This document shows, in pieces, positions 34,239 to 42,246 of a stretch of DNA of 56,015 nt. The first letter of the stretch is position 1. Each line of letters opens with the position of its first letter. Both the position numbers and the translations under genes were made by a program. This DNA is from Candidatus Latescibacterota bacterium (GTDB lineage: Bacteria; Latescibacterota; UBA2968; UBA8231): positions 1-56,015 of the forward strand of contig JAJDYK010000302.1 of the NCBI GenBank assembly GCA_022825185.1. Direction: 5' to 3'. The notes under the pieces are model-generated. The model was not told the origin of the DNA and did no database searches. It saw only the letters and a list, made by a program, of their open reading frames with translations.

Positions 34239-35861
34239 ATGGAACACATCCATGTTATTATGGCCGGGGTGACCGCCATCATTCTCTTCGTCTTTGGGTT
34301 GGAGAATTTTTCCGCAGAGATTGAACAAATCTCTGGCGAAAAATTCCGCAAGTTCCTCGCCAGAGCGACTAAAATTCCGGCAATAGGCGTCCTGATTGGT
34401 GCTTTAGTAACCGCCGTTATCCAGTCTAGTTCTGCGACCTCGGTAATCGCAGTTGGTTTGGTCAATGCAGGGGTTCTCTCATTCAAAAGCAGCGTTGGTA
34501 TTGTCTTTGGAGCGAACATTGGCACCACGATTACGGCCCAACTTGTCGCGTTCAAGCTCACGGCGTTTGCGCCCGTATTTATAATTTTGGGCTTTGCTCT
34601 TTCGTTCGTTCGCTCGAAAATTTCTATCTTCGGCAAATCCATATTTTACTTTGGTTTTGTCTTTTTTAGCCTCAATCTTATTTCTTCGGCACTCGCACCG
34701 CTCCAGAATGAACCAGCGCTGACCAAGTACCTCATCCAGCCGCAGAATCCGCTATTCGCCATTCTAGTAGGTTGTCTATTTACAGCCGCCGTGCAATCGA
34801 GTTCGGTGACCACGGGACTGGCGATCATTTTTACGCAACAAGGATTATTGAGCCTTGAAAACGCCGTTCCGCTGATCATGGGGGCCAATATCGGCACCAC
34901 GGCAACGGCATTGCTCGCGATGTTAAATATGGACGTTGCCGCCAAAAAGACCGCGCTCAGTCACTTCTTTTTTAATGTGGGCGGCGTGTTGATTTTTCTG
35001 CCGATTCTCCTGCTGTTCGGAGATAGGCTGAATGAGTTCGATGCCAACCCAGCGGTCGCATTGGCCAATATACACCTCGTATTTAACGTGGCGGCGAGTC
35101 TGATCTTCGTCGTATTGATCAATCCCTTTACGCGACTTGTCGATGCGCTTTTGGGCGAGGACAAGATGGATTTTGCGCGCTTGGACATTCCGACGTTTAA
35201 TGAGCAAAGCGCTTTTGAGACGGTGAAGTCCGACTTGCGCCGCAATCTCGCAGATCTGTTGGGCTTTTTACAGGAAACCTACAATCTCGTAACGCTGAGT
35301 ATTGAATCCAACTACCGCAGCATCTTTGAGGCGTCGGCCAAGCGAATGGAGTACATCAACTTCTTGGAAAAGGAGTACGTCGGCTATTTTGCCAAAGCTG
35401 TCACTTCCGTCTCCCATGAACGCGAATCCAGAGAATTACTGCGATTGCATACCCAGTTTGATTATCTCTTCCAGATATACGATTCAATAGAAGACATTTT
35501 CAACACCAAGAAAGCCATGAGTAAGAACTACGTTGAGTTGAAAAGCGACGTCTTACTTATGGTTAGGAAGCTGTCCAGCCAAACGCTGGCGTTGTTTGAC
35601 GACATTCGCAAGTCGCTAGCGGAGGGGAACCAATTGGACGTCACGGCAAGAGCCAGCGAACTCCAGGGGATACTGGACGAGATCAACCGGGATTTGCTGT
35701 CGTTGCTGGCAGACCCGGACCGATCCGATGCCGGCACACTCTCCAACTTCGTCACCTATTCTAGGCGTCTCCAGGACAAGTTGGTCAATTTTGCCGCCTT
35801 GCAGGACACCGAACCGACGGCTTCGGACGAAGGTGGAGCGAAAGACGTCGAGTCCATCTGA
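34239..35861 (+). CDS. Na+/phosphate cotransporter with PhoU-like C-terminus
   Basis: The 540-residue transporter has two inverted Na/Pi-cotransport repeats, each carrying the signature QSSSATS (about residue 65) or QSSSVTT (about 189) and an FGANIGTT/MGANIGTT motif. These are diagnostic of the NptA/YjbB family (SLC34-like). Residues about 330-520 form a PhoU-like helical domain that probably senses or regulates phosphate movement. The ATG at 34239 follows GAGAGGAAG. It lies in the ion-transport block between a K+ channel and a divergent-function MFS gene. Confidence 0.92.
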   Translation: MEHIHVIMAGVTAIILFVFGLENFSAEIEQISGEKFRKFLARATKIPAIGVLIGALVTAVIQSSSATSVIAVGLVNAGVLSFKSSVGIVFGANIGTTITAQLVAFKLTAFAPVFIILGFALSFVRSKISIFGKSIFYFGFVFFSLNLISSALAPLQNEPALTKYLIQPQNPLFAILVGCLFTAAVQSSSVTTGLAIIFTQQGLLSLENAVPLIMGANIGTTATALLAMLNMDVAAKKTALSHFFFNVGGVLIFLPILLLFGDRLNEFDANPAVALANIHLVFNVAASLIFVVLINPFTRLVDALLGEDKMDFARLDIPTFNEQSAFETVKSDLRRNLADLLGFLQETYNLVTLSIESNYRSIFEASAKRMEYINFLEKEYVGYFAKAVTSVSHERESRELLRLHTQFDYLFQIYDSIEDIFNTKKAMSKNYVELKSDVLLMVRKLSSQTLALFDDIRKSLAEGNQLDVTARASELQGILDEINRDLLSLLADPDRSDAGTLSNFVTYSRRLQDKLVNFAALQDTEPTASDEGGAKDVESI

Positions 35862-35903
35862 GAAGCCGTAGAAATTGCCGGACGGTTGAGGCCGCTCTGC
35901 GAC

Positions 35904-38000
35904 CTAAGTCTGTTTGGAGGGATCTTCAGAGGCTGTATCCTCTGCGGAGGGATCGTCGGTATCGTCCATCAGTTCGTGCAGGACGGCATCGACGACTTCG
36001 GTCTCTACTTCCTTGCCGAGTTGGGCAGCCGATTCAACGGCTGCCTGTGCCGCCGTTTTTCCCGCTTGATGCTCCGAAACGCCAAGGTCGTCGGCTGCTT
36101 CGCGTGCTGCCTTCACCGCGTGCCTGACGGCGTTGCCCACGTGTAGTCCGGCCTCGCTCGCTCCTTGGATGACGCCGTGTGTGGCACCGCGCAGCGCGTC
36201 GAGTGGATCGGTTGCGGTTTTGGCGAGTGCCTGCATCGTACCGCGCACTGCCTCCTCCGCGACGCGTCCGACTTCCATCGTGGCGTCCGCCGCCGCCCAC
36301 ATGGCCCCTTCGGTCGCGCCCGTCGCCACCTCGGCACCTTGTTTGCCGATCTGCTCTACCGCGTCAGCGGCTCTTTCGACTGACTGTCTGACGTGCGCAG
36401 TCAATTGGCCGGCCCGCAACTGCCCGTAGTTGAGTCCTTCGACCGCGGCCTTGATCGTGGAGGAAAGCTGGTAGGAAGTGACTCCGACGGCTACATCGAG
36501 TCCGGGTATGGGGGGCAGCCTACGCAGTGACTCCACCGGAAAGTTTGCTGCGAAGCTCAAGCCTGGAACGGAGGTCAGCACTCGCAGGTTCTGGCGCGTC
36601 TGCGACACGAGTTCGTCCATCACAACGGCGCTCTCTGCTTCCCCTTCCTCTTGGATGCCCGCCAGTACGCCGAGGGTGAAGAGACCGAGGACGAAGGCGA
36701 TGACGAACAGGAAATCAAAGCCGGTCAAGAAGACTGCGGGAAAACCGATGGTGCGCACTGGATCGACCCACTGCACGGCGATTTCGAGATGACGCACGCT
36801 GAAAAAGTCGGCGAACGCGCCGCCGAGCAGAGGGCTGACACCCGCGCCGAGGCTGGCCGCTAAGGATGCGGCCGTCAGGTAGGTCATGGCTTGGGCTTGC
36901 GGTGCCATCTTCATGCGGATGGTCGTCGTCGCGATGTTGATACCGGCGCTGGCGATCCCCATCAGTATGTGCAGGGCGACGAGCAGAGGCAGGGTGAAGG
37001 CGTGTTTTTCGGGCAGCGTGGTGAAGGTCCAGCCGAGGATGACGAGGAAGTAGAGGGACGAGGAGAGCGACAGGACCACCTTGCTGCCGAACTGATCGAC
37101 GAACGGCCCCCACACCCGCAGGAAGAGGACGTTGGCGAGCTGACTCAGCACGCCTAGCCCCACGACCCACGTCAGGGACATGCCGAGCTTGGTCAACATG
37201 TAAACGGTGAAGAAGGGGACCGCCAACTGGGCGACGAAGTTCCACAGGAACAGGAATTTGATTAGCTGACGGAAGTTCCGGTCGAGGAACGGTGCCCCGA
37301 GGCTGCTGAACACCGAGGGACGTTCGCCTTCAGGGGCGGCCATCTGTGGCTCCGGCATACGCGCCATGAACCCGACGGCACCGAATCCCAGCACGACGCT
37401 GCCGAACAGCATTGCGTACGAATAGGCGAAGATTTCATCGCTCGGGCCAGATGTCTTCCACCAGTCGATGTAGAGAGCCGCAATGAGTCCTGCCACGGCC
37501 GAGGCAATCGTCGCCACTCGCAGACGCTGGGCGAAGAATTTGCCCAGCAGGTCCTGCGGCACGAGGTCGCGCAGCCACCCGTTCCAACTCGCGTTCACGA
37601 AGGCGTTGCTTATGCCTCGCAGTGCGATGAACACGAGCATGAGGGTCACGGCGCTCGGGTTGGGCACCTCAATTAAGAAGGGAAGGAGCGCGATCGGGAT
37701 CCAGGTCGCGTACGCCAAAAAATAGGCGGTGACCGCGACGGCCTTGCGCAGCCGCAGTCGCTCGATGGCGAGCACAGCGACTAGCTGTAAGGGCTGCATG
37801 ATGAACGGGATGGCCGTCATGATGCCGATGTGGAAATTGGACGCTCCTAAAATCAGGGCGAACGAGGCGAGAAACCCGCCGGATGCCAGTCCGTCGGCAC
37901 CCGCCGCTGAGATTGCCTGCCGGGTCATGTTGCCCAACCCGCGCTGGCGCTCTTCGTCGTTGAGCTCGGGAATGGGTCGGAAGAACTTGGGGATAGCCAT
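35904..38000 (-). CDS. MFS transporter with long LEA-like helical tail
   Basis: The protein of about 698 residues has an N-terminal MFS domain of about 12 helices (40-460; segments such as GGFLASFALILGASNFHIGIM and LVATALLVALHILMG-like), including the loop RDLVPQDLLGKFFAQRLR. From about residue 490 it changes to a 200-residue Ala/Glu/Lys-rich helical tail with recurring 11-residue-like motifs (QSVERAADAVEQIGKQGAE, VKAAREAADDLGVSEHQAG, TAAQAAVESAAQLGKEVE). This resembles group-3 LEA or apolipoprotein-type amphipathic helices and could coat the membrane during dehydration or osmotic stress. The ATG at 38000 was chosen because MFS similarity starts there; the frame upstream is not conserved-looking. 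Confidence 0.75.
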   Translation of the reverse strand: MAIPKFFRPIPELNDEERQRGLGNMTRQAISAAGADGLASGGFLASFALILGASNFHIGIMTAIPFIMQPLQLVAVLAIERLRLRKAVAVTAYFLAYATWIPIALLPFLIEVPNPSAVTLMLVFIALRGISNAFVNASWNGWLRDLVPQDLLGKFFAQRLRVATIASAVAGLIAALYIDWWKTSGPSDEIFAYSYAMLFGSVVLGFGAVGFMARMPEPQMAAPEGERPSVFSSLGAPFLDRNFRQLIKFLFLWNFVAQLAVPFFTVYMLTKLGMSLTWVVGLGVLSQLANVLFLRVWGPFVDQFGSKVVLSLSSSLYFLVILGWTFTTLPEKHAFTLPLLVALHILMGIASAGINIATTTIRMKMAPQAQAMTYLTAASLAASLGAGVSPLLGGAFADFFSVRHLEIAVQWVDPVRTIGFPAVFLTGFDFLFVIAFVLGLFTLGVLAGIQEEGEAESAVVMDELVSQTRQNLRVLTSVPGLSFAANFPVESLRRLPPIPGLDVAVGVTSYQLSSTIKAAVEGLNYGQLRAGQLTAHVRQSVERAADAVEQIGKQGAEVATGATEGAMWAAADATMEVGRVAEEAVRGTMQALAKTATDPLDALRGATHGVIQGASEAGLHVGNAVRHAVKAAREAADDLGVSEHQAGKTAAQAAVESAAQLGKEVETEVVDAVLHELMDDTDDPSAEDTASEDPSKQT

Positions 38001-38120
38001 GTGCGTTTTTAGCCAAGCGAAACTGTGTTCAGTGCGCGTTCGAATCGGTGCTGAGTAGAAAGGGTAGGAAACCCGCGTCAGGCGGGCAAACTGTGTTTGT
38101 TTGGTGCGGCGCGATAGCCA

Positions 38121-38126
38121 TATATT
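38121..38126 (+). promoter_or_regulatory. Possible -10 element directly before glutamate dehydrogenase
   Basis: TATATT ends eight bases before the ATG at 38134. If used, the transcription start would fall at about 38133-38134, implying a leaderless mRNA, and indeed no ribosome binding site precedes this ATG. No clear -35 was found. Confidence 0.3.
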
Positions 38127-38133
38127 ACGCGGC

Positions 38134-39543
38134 ATGGAGAAGAGCAAGTCGTTCAAGGGCAGCGTTGACCGGATGTTCGCGGCGGCGGCGGCCACGATGG
38201 AGCTCGAGCCGGGACTCGCCGACCAGATCAGGACGTGCAACTCCGTGTTCCAGGTCAGCTTCCCCGTTTACATACGGGGCGAGTTTCAGGTCTTTACCGG
38301 TTGGCGGGCCGTTCACAGCGAGCACTTCCTGCCGGTAAAAGGCGGCATCCGCTACGCGCCGATCGCCGATCAGGACGAGGTAGAGGCCCTGGCCGCCCTG
38401 ATGACCTACAAGTGCGCCATCGTCGATGTCCCGTACGGAGGCTCTAAGGGTGCTCTGCAGATCGATCCGCGCGACTACGACGCGGCTGAGCTCGAGCTGA
38501 TCACTCGCAATTTCACGATGGAGCTGACGAAGAAAGGATACATCAGCCCCAGCCTCAACGTGCCGGCTCCCGACATGGGTACGGGCGCGCGCGAGATGGG
38601 GTGGATCGCGGATGCGTACCGCGCTCTGTATCCCAACGACATCAACGCCATCGCCTGTGTCACCGGCAAACCCGTACACATGAGCGGAATCCGCGGCCGC
38701 AACGAGGCGACGGGGCGCGGGGTGCAGTACGCCCTCAGGGAATTCTTCCGCCATCCCGAAGATGTGCAGCGGGCCGGGATGGATGGAGACTTGGAGGGCA
38801 AGCGCGTAATCGTCCAAGGTCTAGGGAATGTCGGATACCACGCTGCGAAGTTCCTGTCCGAAGAGGATGGCGTCAGAGTGATAGCTGTTATTGAGCGCGA
38901 GGGGGCCGTAGTGTGTGAGGATGGGCTGGACATTGAGGAGCTCGCCACCTATCGCCGCGAAAATGGCGGCGGCGAGGGTTTTCGGGACTCCGAGTTTGTG
39001 GAGGACGGCAGCCTTTTGCTGGAAGCAGATTGCGACATCCTGATCCCCGCGGCTACTGAATCGGTGATCACTGCGGAAAACGCCGAGCGCATTGAGGCGC
39101 GGTTGATTGCCGAGGCCGCCAACGGTCCGGTCACTTTCGAGGCGGACAAGATCCTACGCGATCGCGGCAAGGTGATGATTCCGGACGCTTATCTAAACGC
39201 AGGGGGCGTGATCGTCTCGTACTTCGAATGGATCAAGAACCTGTCCCACATCCGTTTCGGTCGCATGGATCGGCGCATCGACGAGTTGCGCGGGCAGCGC
39301 ATCGTCGAGGCCATCGAGACTGCGGTTGGCAAGCCCCTGCCCGAAACCCAGCGGCACGACCTGATGCGCGGAGCTGACGAGTTGGACTTAGTGCGATCTG
39401 GCTTAGACGACACTATGCGGCAGGCATACAACGAGATGCGCGAGGTGTTTTTGCGTCATAACAAGGTGCATGACCTGCGCACTGCGGCGTACGTCGTGGC
39501 GATTGAGAAAATCGCGCAGAGCTACCGGGAGATGGTGTACTAA
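38134..39543 (+). CDS. gdhA: Glutamate dehydrogenase (Glu/Leu/Phe/Val family)
   Basis: The 469-residue enzyme interconverts glutamate and 2-oxoglutarate plus ammonia. The substrate lysine motif LPVKGGIRYAP carries K69, MTYKCAIVDVPYGGSKGAL carries K93 and K105, and VIVQGLGNVGYHAAKF is the NAD(P)-binding loop. Length suits the hexameric GDH type. The ATG at 38134 is preferred over the TTG at 38101. TATATT at 38121-38126 sits so close that transcription may begin at or near the ATG, giving a leaderless message. It is divergent from the MFS gene, and its supply of glutamate fits the RimK/osmotic theme. Confidence 0.93.
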   Translation: MEKSKSFKGSVDRMFAAAAATMELEPGLADQIRTCNSVFQVSFPVYIRGEFQVFTGWRAVHSEHFLPVKGGIRYAPIADQDEVEALAALMTYKCAIVDVPYGGSKGALQIDPRDYDAAELELITRNFTMELTKKGYISPSLNVPAPDMGTGAREMGWIADAYRALYPNDINAIACVTGKPVHMSGIRGRNEATGRGVQYALREFFRHPEDVQRAGMDGDLEGKRVIVQGLGNVGYHAAKFLSEEDGVRVIAVIEREGAVVCEDGLDIEELATYRRENGGGEGFRDSEFVEDGSLLLEADCDILIPAATESVITAENAERIEARLIAEAANGPVTFEADKILRDRGKVMIPDAYLNAGGVIVSYFEWIKNLSHIRFGRMDRRIDELRGQRIVEAIETAVGKPLPETQRHDLMRGADELDLVRSGLDDTMRQAYNEMREVFLRHNKVHDLRTAAYVVAIEKIAQSYREMVY

Positions 39544-39568
39544 CGGTGCCTCGGCCCATGCTCGAGGA

Positions 39569-39662
39569 GGCTTGCGCGTCAGCATCGCCTTTTTCTTACT
39601 TGAGGCCGCAACCGATCAACTACTCGCGGCGTTGAGCCGCTTGCAAAGGAGCTAGGCGTGAA
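39569..39662 (+). repeat. 94-bp direct repeat, copy 1 (class-V aminotransferase 3' remnant)
   Basis: This segment matches 40939-41032 at 92 of 94 positions. One frame reads GLRVSIAFFLLEAATDQLLAALSRLQRS and then TAG, which resembles the C-terminal end of class-V aminotransferases (cysteine desulfurase-like). It also carries AAAGGAG and a GTG, but here no long frame follows the GTG. It bounds the left side of the BrnTA/helicase segment. Confidence 0.75.
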
Positions 39663-39670
39663 GGTCGCGC

Positions 39671-39988
39671 TCACTCCGCATCGCCAAAGACCGCGCGCCG
39701 CAGCGTGTCGTTCAACCGCGTCTGCCAGCCTGGACCACTGTTGCGGAAATGCTCCGCAAGGTCGGCGTCAAGACGAATTGATATGTGCTTTTTAGTCGGA
39801 GCTTTCTGCTTGCCACGGTTGCGCCGATAGCGCTCGACGATATGAGGGACGACCTCACTTGCCGGGCGCATGCGAGCTATCTCTTCAGCGGTAAGTTCTC
39901 GCGCGTCTGGATCGGCGGCGATGCCTGCGCGGATGGCAGCGTCTTCCTCTGGGGTCGGGAGGGTAATGTTATGCTTGATTTTCGACAT
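39671..39988 (-). CDS. brnA: BrnA-type antitoxin
   Basis: The 105-residue protein ends with a ribbon-helix-helix region (KKHISIRLDADLAEHFRNSGPGWQTRLNDTLRRA), the BrnA/DUF4415 pattern. The N-terminal half is acidic (PEEDAAIRAGIAADPDARELTAEEIARM). It would neutralise the BrnT toxin encoded immediately upstream and repress the operon. The ATG at 39988 overlaps the toxin 3' end by 20 bases; AGAGAGG lies ten bases upstream. The toxin-first order is standard for brnTA. Confidence 0.88.
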   Translation of the reverse strand: MSKIKHNITLPTPEEDAAIRAGIAADPDARELTAEEIARMRPASEVVPHIVERYRRNRGKQKAPTKKHISIRLDADLAEHFRNSGPGWQTRLNDTLRRAVFGDAE

Positions 39989-40232
39989 AGTTTCGGACCT
40001 CTCTTCTAGTGGCTTTACGCAGGCTGATGATGCGGATGTTGTCGCCGCGCTCTGTGAAGACTACGAAATAGAGAACTGCGCTGATAAAACCTATGGCGAT
40101 CCAGCGCGGTTCGGCGTGAACCTCGTCTAGGTCAATCGCGGCGGTGTCCCATTCAAAAGCGTCCATGTCGGCAAAATCAACGCCGTGTTTCGCCAAATTG
40201 GCTTGTCGCTTGCCTTCGTCCCATTCGTACAT
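39969..40232 (-). CDS. brnT: BrnT-type ribonuclease toxin
   Basis: The 87-residue protein matches BrnT (DUF497). It has the opening YEWDEGKRQANLAKHGVDF, the mid-region DEVHAEPRWIAIGF and the end IISLRKATRREVRNY with conserved Arg residues. BrnT has a RelE-like ribonuclease fold and arrests growth by RNA cleavage. The ATG at 40232 was chosen over the TTG at 40295 because family similarity and the usual 90-residue length start there. It is inside the segment bracketed by the 94-bp repeats. Confidence 0.9.
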   Translation of the reverse strand: MYEWDEGKRQANLAKHGVDFADMDAFEWDTAAIDLDEVHAEPRWIAIGFISAVLYFVVFTERGDNIRIISLRKATRREVRNYVENQA

Positions 40233-40320
40233 AGGTTGCTGCCAGTCAATAATCTGAATGTATATACAATCTGACTGATTTTCAAGTTCACGCAAACTGA
40301 TAACAAAATGTAGGGCAACC

Positions 40321-40893
40321 CTTTACTTTCACAGAGACGCAGTACTCGAACTAGCCTATGCCCTGACCGTACACAAGGCGCAGGGCAGCCAGTTCGGGCT
40401 CGTCATTTTCGTGCTGCCCGAGGGCCACTCAATCCTCTCACGCGAGTTGCTCTACACGGCACTCACGCGCCATGAGAATCGCGTAGTGGTGATGCACCAA
40501 GGACAGCGTAGCCTCTTGAAAGAGTTTGCCGCACCCCATCGTAGCGAGACTGCTCAACGTCGAACTAACCTGCTCACCGACTGCCGGATGCTTGAGTTTC
40601 CGCAACCCCAAGGCAGCGTATTTCTCCAGGCTGGCCTGATTCACCGGACTAGCAAGGGGTTAGCGGTCCGTTCTAAATCGGAGCTACTGATAGCGGAAGC
40701 CCTCGGATCGGTAGGCGTGGAATTTGAATACGAAAAACCACTCACCCTAGGCGGCTATACGCGCTATCCCGATTTTACCATCGAAGATGAAATTTCGGGT
40801 CGCACGGTCTATTGGGAGCATTTGGGTATGCTTGATCGCAGAGGTGTGTGGTGGCTGACTAGGCCGGGAGAAGGATTGAGCCAAGCCCTCTGA
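40321..40893 (+). pseudogene. Superfamily-1 helicase fragment with nuclease-like C-terminus
   Basis: The open frame has ALTVHKAQGSQFG (helicase motif V) and ELLYTALTRHENRVVV (motif VI), so it is the C-terminal end of a RecD/UvrD-type helicase. The N-terminal motor is missing: a stop lies upstream at 40276 and no further helicase motif precedes it. Residues after SKSELLIAEAL contain E, then YPDFTI and VYWEHLGML, resembling a PD-(D/E)XK nuclease core. After WEHLGMLD the sequence changes to RRGVWWLTRPGEG, suggesting a second break. The fragment is probably a relic trapped with the BrnTA module. A GTG at 40411 could start a short product, but function is unlikely. Confidence 0.75.
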
Positions 40894-40938
40894 GCGGAGT
40901 GAAACGCGATTATCAATCCGCTGCTTCACAAGCGCGTA

Positions 40939-41032
40939 GGCTTGCGCGTCAGCATCGCCTTTTTCTTACTTGAGGCCGCAACCGACCACCTACTCGCGGC
41001 GTTGAGCCGCTTGCAAAGGAGCTAGGCGTGAA
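40939..41032 (+). repeat. 94-bp direct repeat, copy 2 (overlaps next gene start)
   Basis: Same sequence as 39569-39662 apart from two substitutions. The aminotransferase-like frame ends in TAG, two bases before the GTG that starts the enolase-superfamily gene at 41028, whose AAAGGAG site is inside the repeat. The layout suggests an ancestral aminotransferase gene translationally coupled to the enolase-like gene. Confidence 0.78.
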
Positions 41033-42104
41033 AATCACCAAAGTAGAAACCATTCAGATAGAGACCCCGCGCTACTACGGCCACATCTCCGGGCACGTGC
41101 TGGTCAAAGTCTTTGTCGATGACGGCCCGGTCGGCTGGGGCGAGGCGTCCGACAGTCGCGCCGAGGATTTGGCGGCCATTGCCCGGCAGTACAACGAGTT
41201 GCTGGTGGGGCGGGACGCCGGGGCTATTACCGAGATCAACGAGCTGTTGCGCGGCCACGCGTTCCACAGCTCAGTGACCAATCTCCACCTCGCCTCGGCA
41301 ATTGACTTGGCGCTTTACGATCTCCACGGCAAGGCCCAAGGGGTGCCGGCCTATCGGCTTTTGGGTGGCAAGATGCGGGAGAAGCTCTATTGCTGCTATC
41401 CGATCTTTGGCTGGCAGGTAAAAGAGGACTTCGAGCGCACGCTGAGCTATCTCCAGCGACTGCTCGACTTGGGCCATCACCTGTTCCGCTACTACGTGTC
41501 GGGCGATAGCGCGCTCGACGACCGCTTCTTAGACGAGGCCAAACGCCGCTTCGACGACCGGCTCAAGCTCAAGTCCATCGACTTTTCCGGCCGCTTCACC
41601 GATTGGGAGACGGCCGTCCGCTACGCCGATGTCCTCCGCCACCACGCGCCCTATCACTTTGAGCAGCCCTCGCGCAGTTTGCGGGTCTCAGCCGAATTTG
41701 TGCGGCGCGTTGACCTGCCGGTGAGCTGGCACATCAACAGCCTAGAGCTGGGCATGGAAGCCATTGAAAAAAGGGCCTGCACAGCCTTTAACGTCGCCTG
41801 CGTCTGCGGCGGCCCGACCCATATCCGCCGGCTTTTCGCCTTGGCGGAAGCGGCTGGATTCCGCTGTTTGATCGGCACGGACCAAGAATCGACGCTGGGG
41901 GTGTCGGCGCAGGTCAGCGTTGGCATTGCCATGCCCAACACCAACTTGCCCTGCGACCCAATGGGGCCGGTGCTGTACACGGCGTCGCCGGCCGTGGAAA
42001 GGGTGCGGGCCGAAGGCAGCTACTTGTATCCGTTTGAAGGGCCGGGTTTGGGCGTGGAAATAGACGCGGACAAGCTGCGCACCCTGACGGTGGCGACAGC
42101 CTGA
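41028..42104 (+). CDS. Enolase-superfamily (mandelate racemase-like) protein lacking usual catalytic residues
   Basis: The 358-residue protein has the two-domain layout of the mandelate racemase/muconate lactonizing group: an N-terminal capping domain (MKITKVETIQIETP to VGWGEAS) and a barrel. D185 (KSIDFSG) and E212 (HFEQPS) are the first two metal ligands. The third position reads SWHIN (234-237) instead of an acidic DE pair, and the usual K-x-K base motif on strand 2 is FRYYV (153-157). Metal binding or chemistry is therefore probably altered. The GTG start lies in the 94-bp repeat with AAAGGAG. It precedes an aldolase and an aminotransferase gene on the same strand. Confidence 0.8.
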   Translation: MKITKVETIQIETPRYYGHISGHVLVKVFVDDGPVGWGEASDSRAEDLAAIARQYNELLVGRDAGAITEINELLRGHAFHSSVTNLHLASAIDLALYDLHGKAQGVPAYRLLGGKMREKLYCCYPIFGWQVKEDFERTLSYLQRLLDLGHHLFRYYVSGDSALDDRFLDEAKRRFDDRLKLKSIDFSGRFTDWETAVRYADVLRHHAPYHFEQPSRSLRVSAEFVRRVDLPVSWHINSLELGMEAIEKRACTAFNVACVCGGPTHIRRLFALAEAAGFRCLIGTDQESTLGVSAQVSVGIAMPNTNLPCDPMGPVLYTASPAVERVRAEGSYLYPFEGPGLGVEIDADKLRTLTVATA

Positions 42105-42111
42105 GCGCCCC

Positions 42112-42140
42112 TCTGCGTTCATCTGCGTTCATCTGCGGAT
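42112..42140. repeat. Short 10-bp tandem repeat (TCTGCGTTCA)
   Basis: TCTGCGTTCA occurs twice and is followed by TCTGCGGATA. A related reverse-orientation string (TCCACAGATGGACGCAGAA) lies at about 7965-7983. Motifs of this kind are common intergenic sequence in many environmental genomes; its role is unknown. Confidence 0.45.
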
Positions 42141-42246
42141 ACATTGCCGCCGCACACCAACCGCTGGGGGTTTGACCTTTTGCCGGTTGTGCCGCAGTAT
42201 ATATCCTTTCGTCAATACTTGAGTTACACATAAACAGGAGTGAAAA

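Noticed and set aside
39671..41027. A complete IS element or integron cassette between the 94-bp repeats
   Set aside because: No transposase, integrase, terminal inverted repeat or short target duplication is visible; the repeats are coding remnants.
42112..42140. CRISPR or regulatory array
   Set aside because: Only two full 10-bp units without spacers; it matches a common type of intergenic string.
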